Source: Chryseosolibacter sp964532595 (GTDB lineage: Bacteria > Bacteroidota > Bacteroidia > Cytophagales > Cyclobacteriaceae). Taken from it: a stretch of 64,000 nucleotides of DNA. The stretch lies in contig CAZHIQ010000015.1 in assembly GCA_964532595.1 (NCBI GenBank), positions 9,488-73,487 of the forward strand. Reading direction: 5' to 3'. The translations under genes were made by a program, and so were the position numbers. Each line of letters starts with the position of its first letter. Position 1 is the stretch's first letter. This document shows positions 35,738 to 43,059 of the stretch, piece after piece. The notes below the pieces were generated by a model. That model had not been told where the DNA came from. It ran no database searches and saw nothing but the letters and a program-made list of their open reading frames with translations.

Positions 35738-36769
35738 ATGCGTTACGATAGACATCAATCACGACGAACCTTCATTAGCACATTGATTGCAGGAGCGTCA
35801 ACTATGGGGACATTCTTGAGTAGTCCATCCTTTGCATCCACTTCCTCATCTGGTGGAGAGAGGAAGTTCGTTCCTGTTATGTTGACGCCTTTTACTGACA
35901 AACTCGAAATTGACTTTGACGGGCTTTCCCGCCTTATCGATTTCTATATCGCTCACGGGGCTAAGGGATTTTTCGCCAATTGCGCCAGCAGCGAGATGTA
36001 TGCGCTTACAAACGACGAGCGACTGGCCTTGGTATCGCACGTGGTTCAGCGAATAGGAGGTAGGTATCCCATTGTGGCGACGGGCTCATTCGGCGATACA
36101 ATCGAGGAGAAGGCCGACTTCACGAAACGGATGTATGATACCGGAGTAGATGCCGTTGTTTTTATCACCAGTCACTTTGCGGCGCGTGAAGAGAGTGATG
36201 ACGTCTTGAAGTCAAATTTCGAGAAGTATCTGCACGCTACGGCGCCGATTCCATTGGGGACATACGAGTGCCCCTCACCTTACAAGAGGCTTTTATCGCC
36301 CGAACTACTTCAGCACCTCGTGGCCACCGGACGTCTGATCTATCACAAGGATACTGCGCTGGATCAGGAGAAGGTGGGAGCAAAACTGGAGGCTATCCGC
36401 GGCAGTAGGCTCGAGTTCTACGATGCCCATACACCTAATACGTTGTATTCTCTTCGCAAGGGTGCGCGCGGAATGTCGTGCATTGCTGGAAATTTTTATC
36501 CCGAAATATTCGCCTGGATGTGTCGCCATTTCTCGGATGAAGGTCGGGTGCAGGATGCCGAATGGCTTCAAACTGAACTTACCCGGGCTGATCGGATTAT
36601 CTCGGGCGGATACTCACTCAGCGCCAAGTACTTTCTCAACAAACGAGGGTTGCGTCTGACGATTAACAGCCGGACAAAACGAATGCCGCTTACTTCCGAG
36701 CAATGTGCCGCCCTTGATCAATTGGCGGTGGATGTCTCAGGGTGGAGCGAGAGACTCGGAATTGGGTAA
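35738..36769 (+). CDS. Dihydrodipicolinate synthase family protein with Tat-like leader
   Basis: Schiff-base aldolase family, 343 aa. The ATG at 35738 gives an N-terminus with RRTFISTLIAGAS, a twin-arginine-type leader, which is odd because DapA-family enzymes are normally cytoplasmic. The aldolase core follows (FVPVMLTPF; GAKGFFANCASSEMYAL; catalytic Tyr region GTYECPSPY; Lys in LIYHKDTAL). The barrel appears complete. It may be a sugar-acid or amino-sugar acid aldolase exported to the periplasm; biosynthetic DapA is less likely. A near-consensus -7 box TATCTTTA lies at 35712-35719. Its stop abuts the stop of the convergent gene. Confidence 0.82.
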   Translation: MRYDRHQSRRTFISTLIAGASTMGTFLSSPSFASTSSSGGERKFVPVMLTPFTDKLEIDFDGLSRLIDFYIAHGAKGFFANCASSEMYALTNDERLALVSHVVQRIGGRYPIVATGSFGDTIEEKADFTKRMYDTGVDAVVFITSHFAAREESDDVLKSNFEKYLHATAPIPLGTYECPSPYKRLLSPELLQHLVATGRLIYHKDTALDQEKVGAKLEAIRGSRLEFYDAHTPNTLYSLRKGARGMSCIAGNFYPEIFAWMCRHFSDEGRVQDAEWLQTELTRADRIISGGYSLSAKYFLNKRGLRLTINSRTKRMPLTSEQCAALDQLAVDVSGWSERLGIG

Positions 36770-37060
36770 CTAGTCCTCTCTGAATTTCAAGCCAGCATCG
36801 GCAAGCGCTTGTTTCAGAATGGGCATACTTGTTGGGCCCATTCCGTGCAAGTTCAGCACTTCTTCTTCTGAGAACCTGGCGAGTTCCTCCAGGGTGGATA
36901 TTGAGGCGCTGGCTAAGGCCCGACGCGCCGGCGCCTTGAGCAAGGCAAGAAAACCCTCGGTAGGCTTTGCTTCGCTTTGGCAGACCGGACACGTCGGGCA
37001 GTCACTCGATTTGTAGTAGCGATGACCCTTACTACAGATACGAAGTTGCTTCTTTCTCAT
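36770..37060 (-). CDS. Small zinc-ribbon protein with RNA polymerase alpha-CTD-like helix-hairpin-helix domain
   Basis: From the ATG at 37060 this is a 96-aa protein. The N-terminal part has a probable zinc site (CSKGH, then CPTCPVC, about residues 9-24). The C-terminal half (about 40-95; ISTLEELARFSEEEVLNLHGMGPTSMPILKQAL) is the (HhH)-type fold seen in the C-terminal domain of RNA polymerase alpha, which binds DNA and activators. It begins 5 bp after the SRPBCC gene stop on the same strand. A DNA- or polymerase-binding accessory factor is plausible, unproven. Confidence 0.72.
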   Translation of the reverse strand: MRKKQLRICSKGHRYYKSSDCPTCPVCQSEAKPTEGFLALLKAPARRALASASISTLEELARFSEEEVLNLHGMGPTSMPILKQALADAGLKFRED

Positions 37061-37065
37061 TGCGC

Positions 37066-37491
37066 TCACAATGATTCCGCGTATTTCTTGAAGTTGTTGA
37101 GGATGGATTGCCATCCATCGCGTTGCATTTCGATGGGGTTCATTTCTTCGGCTTCGAAGCGTTGAACGATATGTGTGGTGTCACCGTTGGAGTCAAAGCG
37201 AACGTCGACGGTGCGTCCGTCATCAAGGGTATAAGCAATGTGGCGGAGTTCGTCTACGGCTGTGTATTGGCCGGAAAAGTCGAATTGTACACTTCCGTCG
37301 CGCGCTGCCATCGTGGTCTTGAATCGTCCCGAAGGACGCAGGTCATTTTCCGCATAGGGTGCATGCCAGTCGTCGGAGGCGCTGCACCATTGGGTGATGT
37401 GTTTAGGTTCGATCCACGCGCTCCAGACTGTTTCTGCGGGGGCTTTTACTGAGGCTTCGATGGTAATACTCTCTCTTTTTGAAGTTTCCAT
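37066..37491 (-). CDS. SRPBCC/AHSA1-family protein
   Basis: A 141-aa START-like fold protein from the ATG at 37491 (METSKRESITIE). Recognisable are APAETVWSAWIEPKHITQW near residue 16 and a C-terminal long helix (GWQSILNNFKKYAESL), as in activator-of-Hsp90-like Bacteroidetes proteins. Such proteins bind small hydrophobic ligands; no ligand is known here. Co-directional with the DoxX-like gene upstream and the zinc-ribbon gene downstream. Confidence 0.88.
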   Translation of the reverse strand: METSKRESITIEASVKAPAETVWSAWIEPKHITQWCSASDDWHAPYAENDLRPSGRFKTTMAARDGSVQFDFSGQYTAVDELRHIAYTLDDGRTVDVRFDSNGDTTHIVQRFEAEEMNPIEMQRDGWQSILNNFKKYAESL

Positions 37492-37547
37492 GGGTTGTCT
37501 TTTAGTGTTGTATAAAGATAAAGTTCTTTTGTTGCGAAGGTTGCGCA

Positions 37548-37943
37548 TTACGTTGTAATGAGCGGAAATACCTGCCGGATGTTCTTCCGGCGAAGCCACA
37601 ATCCGCCCCACATTAGAATTGCGAGATAGACAGGAAAAAGCGTGTGGGAGAACAGCGGGTTGTCAAGTCTGACGTGGGTCGCGATTGCGCCGCCGAAGTA
37701 TCCGGTAAGCAGGACAGCTCCCAGAACGCTGGTACGCGGAATGGCGTAGAGGGCGGTGGGGATGAGAGCCAGGACTCCCAGCAACACCAGGTGTTGTTCG
37801 CCATAGCCCAGCTCGACCGTTGCGTCGATAGCTTCCTGTGTTTTAAAGAACTTGAATACGGCATCCATTAGCATGAAGAGGATAGCCAGTCCGCTGAAGA
37901 TCCTACCGATCCAGCGCGCAGGTTTTGTGATTTCTTGTTGCAT
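37548..37943 (-). CDS. DoxX-like family membrane protein
   Basis: A 131-aa protein with four membrane helices (about 12-30, 48-65, 70-88 and 98-115). The pattern RIFSGLAILFMLMDAVFKF and the glycine-rich GYFGGAIATHVR loop match DoxX-like proteins, which may act in redox or membrane stress. It precedes the SRPBCC gene by 56 bp on the same strand; such pairs are common in Bacteroidetes. Confidence 0.88.
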   Translation of the reverse strand: MQQEITKPARWIGRIFSGLAILFMLMDAVFKFFKTQEAIDATVELGYGEQHLVLLGVLALIPTALYAIPRTSVLGAVLLTGYFGGAIATHVRLDNPLFSHTLFPVYLAILMWGGLWLRRKNIRQVFPLITT

Positions 37944-38055
37944 TTCCTTGGTTTTTGTGAACAGTTCAAAGGTAGGGCTTTGGCGACTACGGGACCGTTT
38001 CTGACTGCGCCAACCTGACGGGCGAAATGCGACATTTTTATCGGGCGAGATAAAA

Positions 38056-38090
38056 AGCAGAAGGGCCTCGTCGAATGAGGCCCTCCTGCT
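38056..38090 (-). terminator. Intrinsic terminator of the NEW3-ABC operon
   Basis: Read on the minus strand, a stem of about 14 bp (AGCAGGAGGGCCTC / GAGGCCCTTCTGCT, one mismatch, 7-nt loop) is followed by TTTTTA. It lies 24 bp past the permease stop. Confidence 0.88.
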
Positions 38091-38113
38091 ATGTCACCCG
38101 GGTCTATGCCAGC

Positions 38114-39145
38114 CTACCGTGGCCGTATTTCCTTACGCATGAAGGAGACGTAAGCCAGAGCAAAACACACAAGAGTGGCTGCGATCAGACCGGTAACCTG
38201 AGGCCACACGAGCAGAAGGCTTTGCCCCAGTGGAAGAGGGCTGGGGATGGTTCCTACCATTTGAGTCATAGTAAGGGGGCCGAGGCTACGTACCGAGGGC
38301 ATGAGCAGTGTTGTCGTAGCATCGCTGAAGAGCTGACTGGGGACTATACCGAGAAGTGTCTGGATGAACTGTTGGAATTGAAGGACTTCTTCAGGCCGGG
38401 CCATTGGCGATGGTGCTGACACGCGAGCGACTACGTTGACAAGCAACTGATAGAAAATGGTAAAGAACAGCCACACCGATATTCCCGAGAGCGCTGCTGT
38501 TGCCGGCTGCCTGAATCGTACGGAAAACAGAATCGAGAGGTTAAGCCAGAACGCAACGTAAACGATGCTCACACCGACGAAGCAAAGGATACGCATAAAT
38601 TCTTCGACGGTAGGAAGAATACCAATGCGTATCAACCCGATTCCCATTACCATCAGGCTAAGCGCCAGGAACATGACGCTGACGACAATGAGCGCCGCGA
38701 GCGCTTTCGCATTGATAATATAATCCCGGTGTACGGGCTGCGCCATCAGGCGACTGAGGGTTCCGCGGTTCTGCTCGGAGTTGATCGCGTCGAACCCTAG
38801 CGCTATCCCTAACAGTGGACCGAGAAAGCTGATGAATACGGTGAAGGAGGGTAGTGTTCCATCGGTCATTGTGAAAAGTTTCAGGAAAAGGAACGCGCCT
38901 TCCGCTTCATCCTTACTTCCGCCGGCAGTCATATTTGTCACGGCCGTGTATAATGATCCAAGACAAGTCAGGCCGAGCAGGGCGATCATGACATTAAAAC
39001 GCCAGCTCCGCACGTGGTCGGCTATTTCTTTGTTGACAATGGCAAAGAACGGACTTTGAGTCATAAGCCGGGGCTTGCGTTCTTTGGCTGTTGAGGCCAC
39101 GCGCTCCCTGGTGCGTGGCTGCTCCACGAGAAGTTCTTCATGCAT
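38114..39145 (-). CDS. ABC-2 type transporter permease
   Basis: Integral membrane subunit of the ABC exporter encoded with the ATPase upstream. About six membrane helices, a conserved cytoplasmic motif SEQNRGTLSRLMAQPVHRD after the second helix (typical of ABC-2 permeases), and a large loop. The start is uncertain: the ATG at 39145 overlaps the ATPase by 8 bp, while others at 39178 and 39187 would add 11 or 14 residues. The cargo is unknown. Confidence 0.88.
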   Translation of the reverse strand: MHEELLVEQPRTRERVASTAKERKPRLMTQSPFFAIVNKEIADHVRSWRFNVMIALLGLTCLGSLYTAVTNMTAGGSKDEAEGAFLFLKLFTMTDGTLPSFTVFISFLGPLLGIALGFDAINSEQNRGTLSRLMAQPVHRDYIINAKALAALIVVSVMFLALSLMVMGIGLIRIGILPTVEEFMRILCFVGVSIVYVAFWLNLSILFSVRFRQPATAALSGISVWLFFTIFYQLLVNVVARVSAPSPMARPEEVLQFQQFIQTLLGIVPSQLFSDATTTLLMPSVRSLGPLTMTQMVGTIPSPLPLGQSLLLVWPQVTGLIAATLVCFALAYVSFMRKEIRPR

Positions 39146-40094
39146 AGCTTTCAACTTTTTCTCTAAAGTAGTGGTCATAGATATCATCCAGACCGTACTC
39201 CTTTTTCAGAAGGTAAGTCAAGTCGGCACCGCTCTCTACAATGGCGCGGGCTATCTCAGCGGAAGCATCCCGTGCGCTACCAACATCGAGCTTATTTCCG
39301 TCAGCGGTTACGCGCAGTACCCCGTCGATTTGATAGAGGGAGTTTACCAGCTTATCAGCGGTGTCCCTTGAGCTTACTCGGGCTTCTATTACAAAGGGTT
39401 CGTTGGAGAACAGAGTTTGCGAAAGAGTCTCAATATTGCCGTGAGCGAGCAGTTTCCCACTGACGAAGAGGCCCACACGGTCGCATATTTCCTGAACCTG
39501 GTGAAGATGATGTGAAGAGAGCAACACCGTCAACCCTTCTTCCCGGCTGAGGGAATGGATCAATTTCAAGAGGTCCTGTACCCCTCGCGGGTCGATACCC
39601 AGCGTCGGCTCATCGAGTATGATCACTTCCGGATCTTTAATAAGGACGTCGGCAAGCCCAAGCCGTTGGCGCATACCTCTGGAGTATTTACCGGCTTTCT
39701 TAGTTGCCGCTTCCCATAACCCAACGCGTTTCAGGACCCCTTCAGCTTTGAGTCGCGCCTCCTCGCGTGAGAAGCCGTTAAGACAAGCGGTGTAGACCAG
39801 ATTTTCGAGTCCCGTGTAATCCTCATAGAATCCCACGTCTTCCGGTAAATAGCCAGTCCGTTGCTTAACGGCAATAGGTTCACGCGTAGAGTTGAATCCG
39901 CATACGCTTACCCTTCCCGATGTGGGTTCCGTGAGCCCAAGCATCATCAGGATGGTGGTTGACTTACCAGCGCCGTTTGGGCCAAGAAGTCCGAAAATCT
40001 CGCCACGGTTGATAGTCAGGTTGAGATTGTCGACCGCTGTATAGCCGGGATAGCGCTTGGTCAGGTTAACTAACTCAATAATAGGATCGCTCAC
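39138..40094 (-). CDS. ABC transporter ATP-binding protein
   Basis: A 318-aa ATPase subunit with a GTG start at 40094. Walker A GPNGAGKST near residue 40, signature SRGMRQRLG, Walker B VIILDEPTLG and the switch His in LSSHHLHQV are all intact. The C-terminal domain (about 220-318) is the type found in drug, antibiotic and GldA-like exporters. It starts 3 bp after the NEW3 gene stop and overlaps the permease start, so all three proteins should be made together. Confidence 0.93.
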   Translation of the reverse strand: MSDPIIELVNLTKRYPGYTAVDNLNLTINRGEIFGLLGPNGAGKSTTILMMLGLTEPTSGRVSVCGFNSTREPIAVKQRTGYLPEDVGFYEDYTGLENLVYTACLNGFSREEARLKAEGVLKRVGLWEAATKKAGKYSRGMRQRLGLADVLIKDPEVIILDEPTLGIDPRGVQDLLKLIHSLSREEGLTVLLSSHHLHQVQEICDRVGLFVSGKLLAHGNIETLSQTLFSNEPFVIEARVSSRDTADKLVNSLYQIDGVLRVTADGNKLDVGSARDASAEIARAIVESGADLTYLLKKEYGLDDIYDHYFREKVESYA

Positions 40095-40097
40095 GAC

Positions 40098-41246
40098 TCA
40101 CCTCCTTCCGTATCTGCGGAACAGATAGAACACCCCGGAGGTAGCCCCTCCGATAATCATGACCCCAATCCAACCGTAGATCATGGGCGTCTTGACCGAT
40201 ACGCGGAAGCTGGCTTTTGAAGAAGTTTCGGGCACGCGGGCTTCCAGTGTAGTTACGTAATCGCCGGCGATTGCTTCTTTATACGCTTTGATCGTTGCGA
40301 AAACTTCGGCTGATTCACCCGGGGCGATAGATTCGATTTCCTTCGGTTCAAATACAACATCCCAGTTGACGGGGGCCGAGTAGCTCATCTTAACGTTGCG
40401 CAAATCGGCCGAGCCGGTATTCTTTACCAACAGCGGTACGCGCCGCTCATCGCCTGCCGTGATCTTTGTGCTTAATAGACCAGTAGGCGTTGTCAGTTCA
40501 AGGCTGTAAGATCCGGTGATCACTACTTCGAGTTCCTGGGTGGCCGAAGTTCCGCTGCTGGTTGCCGTTACCGGGATTTTATATGAACCGGCTGCGATAG
40601 CTTCAGGAGCCTTTACCTCGATGGAGACGTTCTCCGACTGATTGGGCTCAATCTGTACGGAAGACACCTGCTTTCCACCGGTGCGGAAAGTAACCATCCA
40701 ACCGCGGGGCGCCGTGGTCCGCAAGGAGTAAAGTTGTTTCTCTCCTGTGCGGTTTTTCAGTTCCCCGTTGAACGTGAAGTTCGAGGTTGCGTTTCCTTCG
40801 AGGTTCGCCTGTTTGACCACGAATTCGGTTTTGAAGGTCCCTTCTTCACTTACGGTAACCGTGAGAGGTAGCGAGGCAAGGGAGGGAGCCAATACGTTGA
40901 ACCGATAGGTTCCCTTCTTGATTTTGAGAGGTACTTCTACGCGAAGGGTGAAGTCTTTCTTTTCGTCGGGTAAAACCGCAAGCTCACTGACGGACCATCC
41001 TCCGGATTTGAGACTGTACTCCCAGTCTTTCGGAAGTCCGGAAACGCGCAGATCTACCTTTTGGGTAGTCGACGTATTGTTGATTACCTCGATTTTGTAG
41101 TCGATCGACTGACCCGGTGGAACAGCGATCTTTGTGTAGGGTGTGTAAAGAACAACGCCGGGGTCATTTGCTGTAGCCGGCGTAAAAATGAGTACTATCC
41201 CCACCAGGGATAATAGCATCCGATAAAGCACAGTACACATAGACAT
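40098..41246 (-). CDS. NEW3 domain-containing exported protein with C-terminal membrane anchor
   Basis: A 382-aa protein with an N-terminal signal (cleavage near PATAN) and a single C-terminal helix (about 356-375) followed by a basic tail, so it stands outside the inner membrane, anchored. The body is made of about three NEW3/immunoglobulin-like modules (VSGLPKDWEYSL; TAPRGWMVTFR; SYSAPVNWDVVF), a fold otherwise linked to alpha-galactosidase-type carbohydrate enzymes. It is the first gene of an operon with an ABC ATPase and permease. It may be a periplasmic partner that receives or presents the exported cargo. Confidence 0.85.
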   Translation of the reverse strand: MSMCTVLYRMLLSLVGIVLIFTPATANDPGVVLYTPYTKIAVPPGQSIDYKIEVINNTSTTQKVDLRVSGLPKDWEYSLKSGGWSVSELAVLPDEKKDFTLRVEVPLKIKKGTYRFNVLAPSLASLPLTVTVSEEGTFKTEFVVKQANLEGNATSNFTFNGELKNRTGEKQLYSLRTTAPRGWMVTFRTGGKQVSSVQIEPNQSENVSIEVKAPEAIAAGSYKIPVTATSSGTSATQELEVVITGSYSLELTTPTGLLSTKITAGDERRVPLLVKNTGSADLRNVKMSYSAPVNWDVVFEPKEIESIAPGESAEVFATIKAYKEAIAGDYVTTLEARVPETSSKASFRVSVKTPMIYGWIGVMIIGGATSGVFYLFRRYGRR

Positions 41247-41326
41247 ATAAAATTAGAAGACATAATTTCGTATGACTGATTGTACAAACTCAAAAATAAG
41301 AACGGCGGAAAAAAAGGCAAATCCTG

Positions 41327-41341
41327 ATCGGTTAAACCGAT
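41327..41341. repeat. Inverted repeat upstream of the NEW3 operon
   Basis: ATCGGTT and AACCGAT flank a single A, giving 7-bp perfect arms, about 80 bp upstream of the NEW3 start. Operator candidate for the ABC operon. Confidence 0.4.
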
Positions 41342-41366
41342 ACCGGAGAAAAAAGTTTCAGGTAGA

Positions 41367-41382
41367 ACTAACCCGGGTTAGT
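41367..41382. repeat. Perfect 16-bp palindrome over the DUF983 stop codon
   Basis: ACTAACCCGGGTTAGT overlaps the last codon and stop of the DUF983 gene. On the plus strand it is followed by CTTTTTTAG, but no plus-strand gene ends here; on the minus strand no T-run follows. Confidence 0.45.
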
Positions 41383-41770
41383 CTTTTTTAGGGATGTCCT
41401 GACAGGCTCCTTCATAACGGACAAACAAATGGATCCACAGGGCCTTCGATAGTCGGAGGGTGAAGGGCAGGAGTCCGACCACAACGACGACGAAGGCGAC
41501 AACCATCCATCCCACGGTTATCTGTTCACCGGCGTAAAAGAGCGTGAGCCCAAAAATCAAAAGCAGCACTCCATTGATCGCATAACTGAAGTAGGCCGAT
41601 CCCAGAAAAAATCCCGGCTCGAGAAGAAACGGCTGCCCGCAACACGGACAATTGCGATGAGTCGTCAGAAACCTCGTACTATATGTTGCATAGGGGTACA
41701 AGCGACCCTCCCTGCAGCGGGGACATCGCATAGAAAATATCGACTGCGCTAATGACGGCCTCATGTGCAT
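41378..41770 (-). CDS. DUF983 domain-containing membrane protein
   Basis: A 130-aa protein with two zinc-ribbon-like Cys pairs (CPRCREG near residue 16 and CPCCGQ near residue 41) before two membrane helices (about 60-80 and 87-107). This arrangement is diagnostic of DUF983, found in Bacteroidetes and alpha-proteobacteria, sometimes near respiratory genes. Function unknown. It begins 41 bp after the stop of the small membrane gene on the same strand. Confidence 0.88.
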   Translation of the reverse strand: MHMRPSLAQSIFSMRCPRCREGRLYPYATYSTRFLTTHRNCPCCGQPFLLEPGFFLGSAYFSYAINGVLLLIFGLTLFYAGEQITVGWMVVAFVVVVVGLLPFTLRLSKALWIHLFVRYEGACQDIPKKD

Positions 41771-41811
41771 AGAATATGATTTGATGCACGGCTACCAAAA
41801 AGGTGCCTGCC

Positions 41812-42141
41812 TCAGATCCGTCGGGCGAGGAGTAAGCGGTCTAAGAGCAGGAGCATTAGCAGAAAGATGAACGTGTTGTTACCGAAAAATACCGCAATAA
41901 CCAGAACGACCATGAGTGCCTCGACGATGAGCTTTACAGTACCTGCTGACCAGCGAGTGTGATACCCCTGGCGAATGGAGCGGATAATACCGAACAGGCC
42001 GTAGAGAAAGAATCCGATAAGCCAGATAAAGATACTTCCGGTGAGACCGGCCATCTCAAGGAGAAGGCCGCCGATAATAAGCACATGCGGAATCCATTCG
42101 GTTATGCTTCCAAAGGAATGCGACTTAGTTTGTCCAGACAT
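41812..42141 (-). CDS. Hypothetical membrane protein, four helices
   Basis: A 109-aa protein with helices at about 15-32, 33-55, 68-83 and 87-104, a basic loop (RSIRQGYHTRW) and a Leu/Arg tail. I do not recognise the family. It is divergent from the EVE-domain gene (start 101 bp away) and upstream of the DUF983 gene. Confidence 0.75.
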   Translation of the reverse strand: MSGQTKSHSFGSITEWIPHVLIIGGLLLEMAGLTGSIFIWLIGFFLYGLFGIIRSIRQGYHTRWSAGTVKLIVEALMVVLVIAVFFGNNTFIFLLMLLLLDRLLLARRI

Positions 42142-42210
42142 GATGTAAAGATACTGATTGCGGGGAAAAGCGACCGAAACAGCACGAATACATATGAAAC
42201 CGGTTATTGC

Positions 42211-42218
42211 TATCTTTG
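42211..42218 (+). promoter_or_regulatory. Candidate -7 box for the EVE-domain gene
   Basis: TATCTTTG matches the Bacteroidetes -7 consensus TAnnTTTG exactly, 23 bp before the start codon at 42242, which would give a short leader. Confidence 0.5.
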
Positions 42219-42241
42219 CCGATCATATTGAAAGACGTATA

Positions 42242-42655
42242 ATGAACTACTGGCTTGTTAAATCCGAACCGTTCAAGTACAGTTGGGATCAATTTGTGAA
42301 GGATAAGAAAACCTTCTGGGATGGTGTCCGCAATTACACGGCGAGGAACAATCTGAAAGCGATGAAGAAGGGCGACCTGGCATTTTTCTACCATAGCAAT
42401 GAAGGATTGGCTATCGTTGGAATTGCCGAGGTGGTAAAGGAAGCCTATCAGGACCCGACAACGCTTGATCCGGCATGGGTGGCTGTTGATCTAAAGCCGG
42501 TTAAGGCTTTTCCACGACCTGTGACGCTCGCGGAGATCAAAGCGGAGAAGTCGCTGCAGGACATGGATCTGGTAAGGCTATCACGGTTGTCGGTGGGAAC
42601 AGTCACGGAGAAAGAATTCAGGAAAATTCTCAAGATGGCTGGGATAGAGCTTTGA
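42242..42655 (+). CDS. EVE domain-containing protein
   Basis: A 137-aa PUA-like protein. From the ATG at 42242 the opening MNYWLVKSEP, the following SWDQFVKD and W..GVRNYTARNNL, plus YHSNEGLAIVGIAEVV, are the family's core. EVE domains bind modified bases in RNA or DNA (thymocyte nuclear protein 1 is the eukaryotic relative). Stand-alone bacterial copies have no fixed role. The frame extends upstream 28 codons but that part has no family similarity. Confidence 0.93.
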   Translation: MNYWLVKSEPFKYSWDQFVKDKKTFWDGVRNYTARNNLKAMKKGDLAFFYHSNEGLAIVGIAEVVKEAYQDPTTLDPAWVAVDLKPVKAFPRPVTLAEIKAEKSLQDMDLVRLSRLSVGTVTEKEFRKILKMAGIEL

Positions 42656-42717
42656 TCAATAGAAGTGGCACAAAAATTATAGTTGTTTGAGACAAGGTCA
42701 TCATTAATCACAAGGAT

Positions 42718-42990
42718 ATGTCAAAAGGCAATATGATTTTACTGGGAGCTGTTGGCGGTGCGATTCTCGGAGCTCTTTTAGCGAACTATCTCATGACGGA
42801 GCGCGGACGACAACTGCTGGATTCGGCCCGGCATTCTCTTAACGATCTTTCGGGTCAAGCTTCTCATTTCGTCAAGAATAACCTTTCGGAGATTATCCGG
42901 GAGACAACCGCCAGTCTCGGCCCGGTAGTCAAGGAAAAGTTTGCTCAGCAGGTTTCGAAGACCGGAGACCAGACGCCGTCGCAGCACTGA
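42718..42990 (+). CDS. YtxH domain-containing protein (copy 1)
   Basis: A 90-aa protein with one glycine-rich N-terminal membrane helix (about 6-24), then a TERGRQLLDSARHSLNDLS motif and an amphipathic helical tail. YtxH-type proteins are linked to general stress responses in Firmicutes and are common in Bacteroidetes. A close paralogue lies at 46169-46420, beyond the histidine kinase pair. Followed by its own terminator. An AAGGAT precedes the ATG. Confidence 0.85.
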   Translation: MSKGNMILLGAVGGAILGALLANYLMTERGRQLLDSARHSLNDLSGQASHFVKNNLSEIIRETTASLGPVVKEKFAQQVSKTGDQTPSQH

Positions 42991-43011
42991 TTCAACGACG
43001 TTATCATTCTT

Positions 43012-43030
43012 AAGGGGCCAGACGCCCCTT
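43012..43030 (+). terminator. Intrinsic terminator after YtxH copy 1
   Basis: Stem AAGGGGC / GCCCCTT with a 5-nt loop, followed by TTTTTT. Confidence 0.9.
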
Positions 43031-43059
43031 TTTTCGTGGTCGATCGAGTGAGGTCGAAG

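Noticed and set aside
37408..37420. GGTTCGATCC, a tRNA T-loop-like sequence
   Set aside because: It lies within the SRPBCC coding sequence on the opposite strand, with no anticodon stem, acceptor stem or D-loop around it.
41367..41390. Plus-strand terminator (palindrome plus T-run)
   Set aside because: No plus-strand gene precedes it; the T-run is the Lys-rich end of the minus-strand DUF983 gene.
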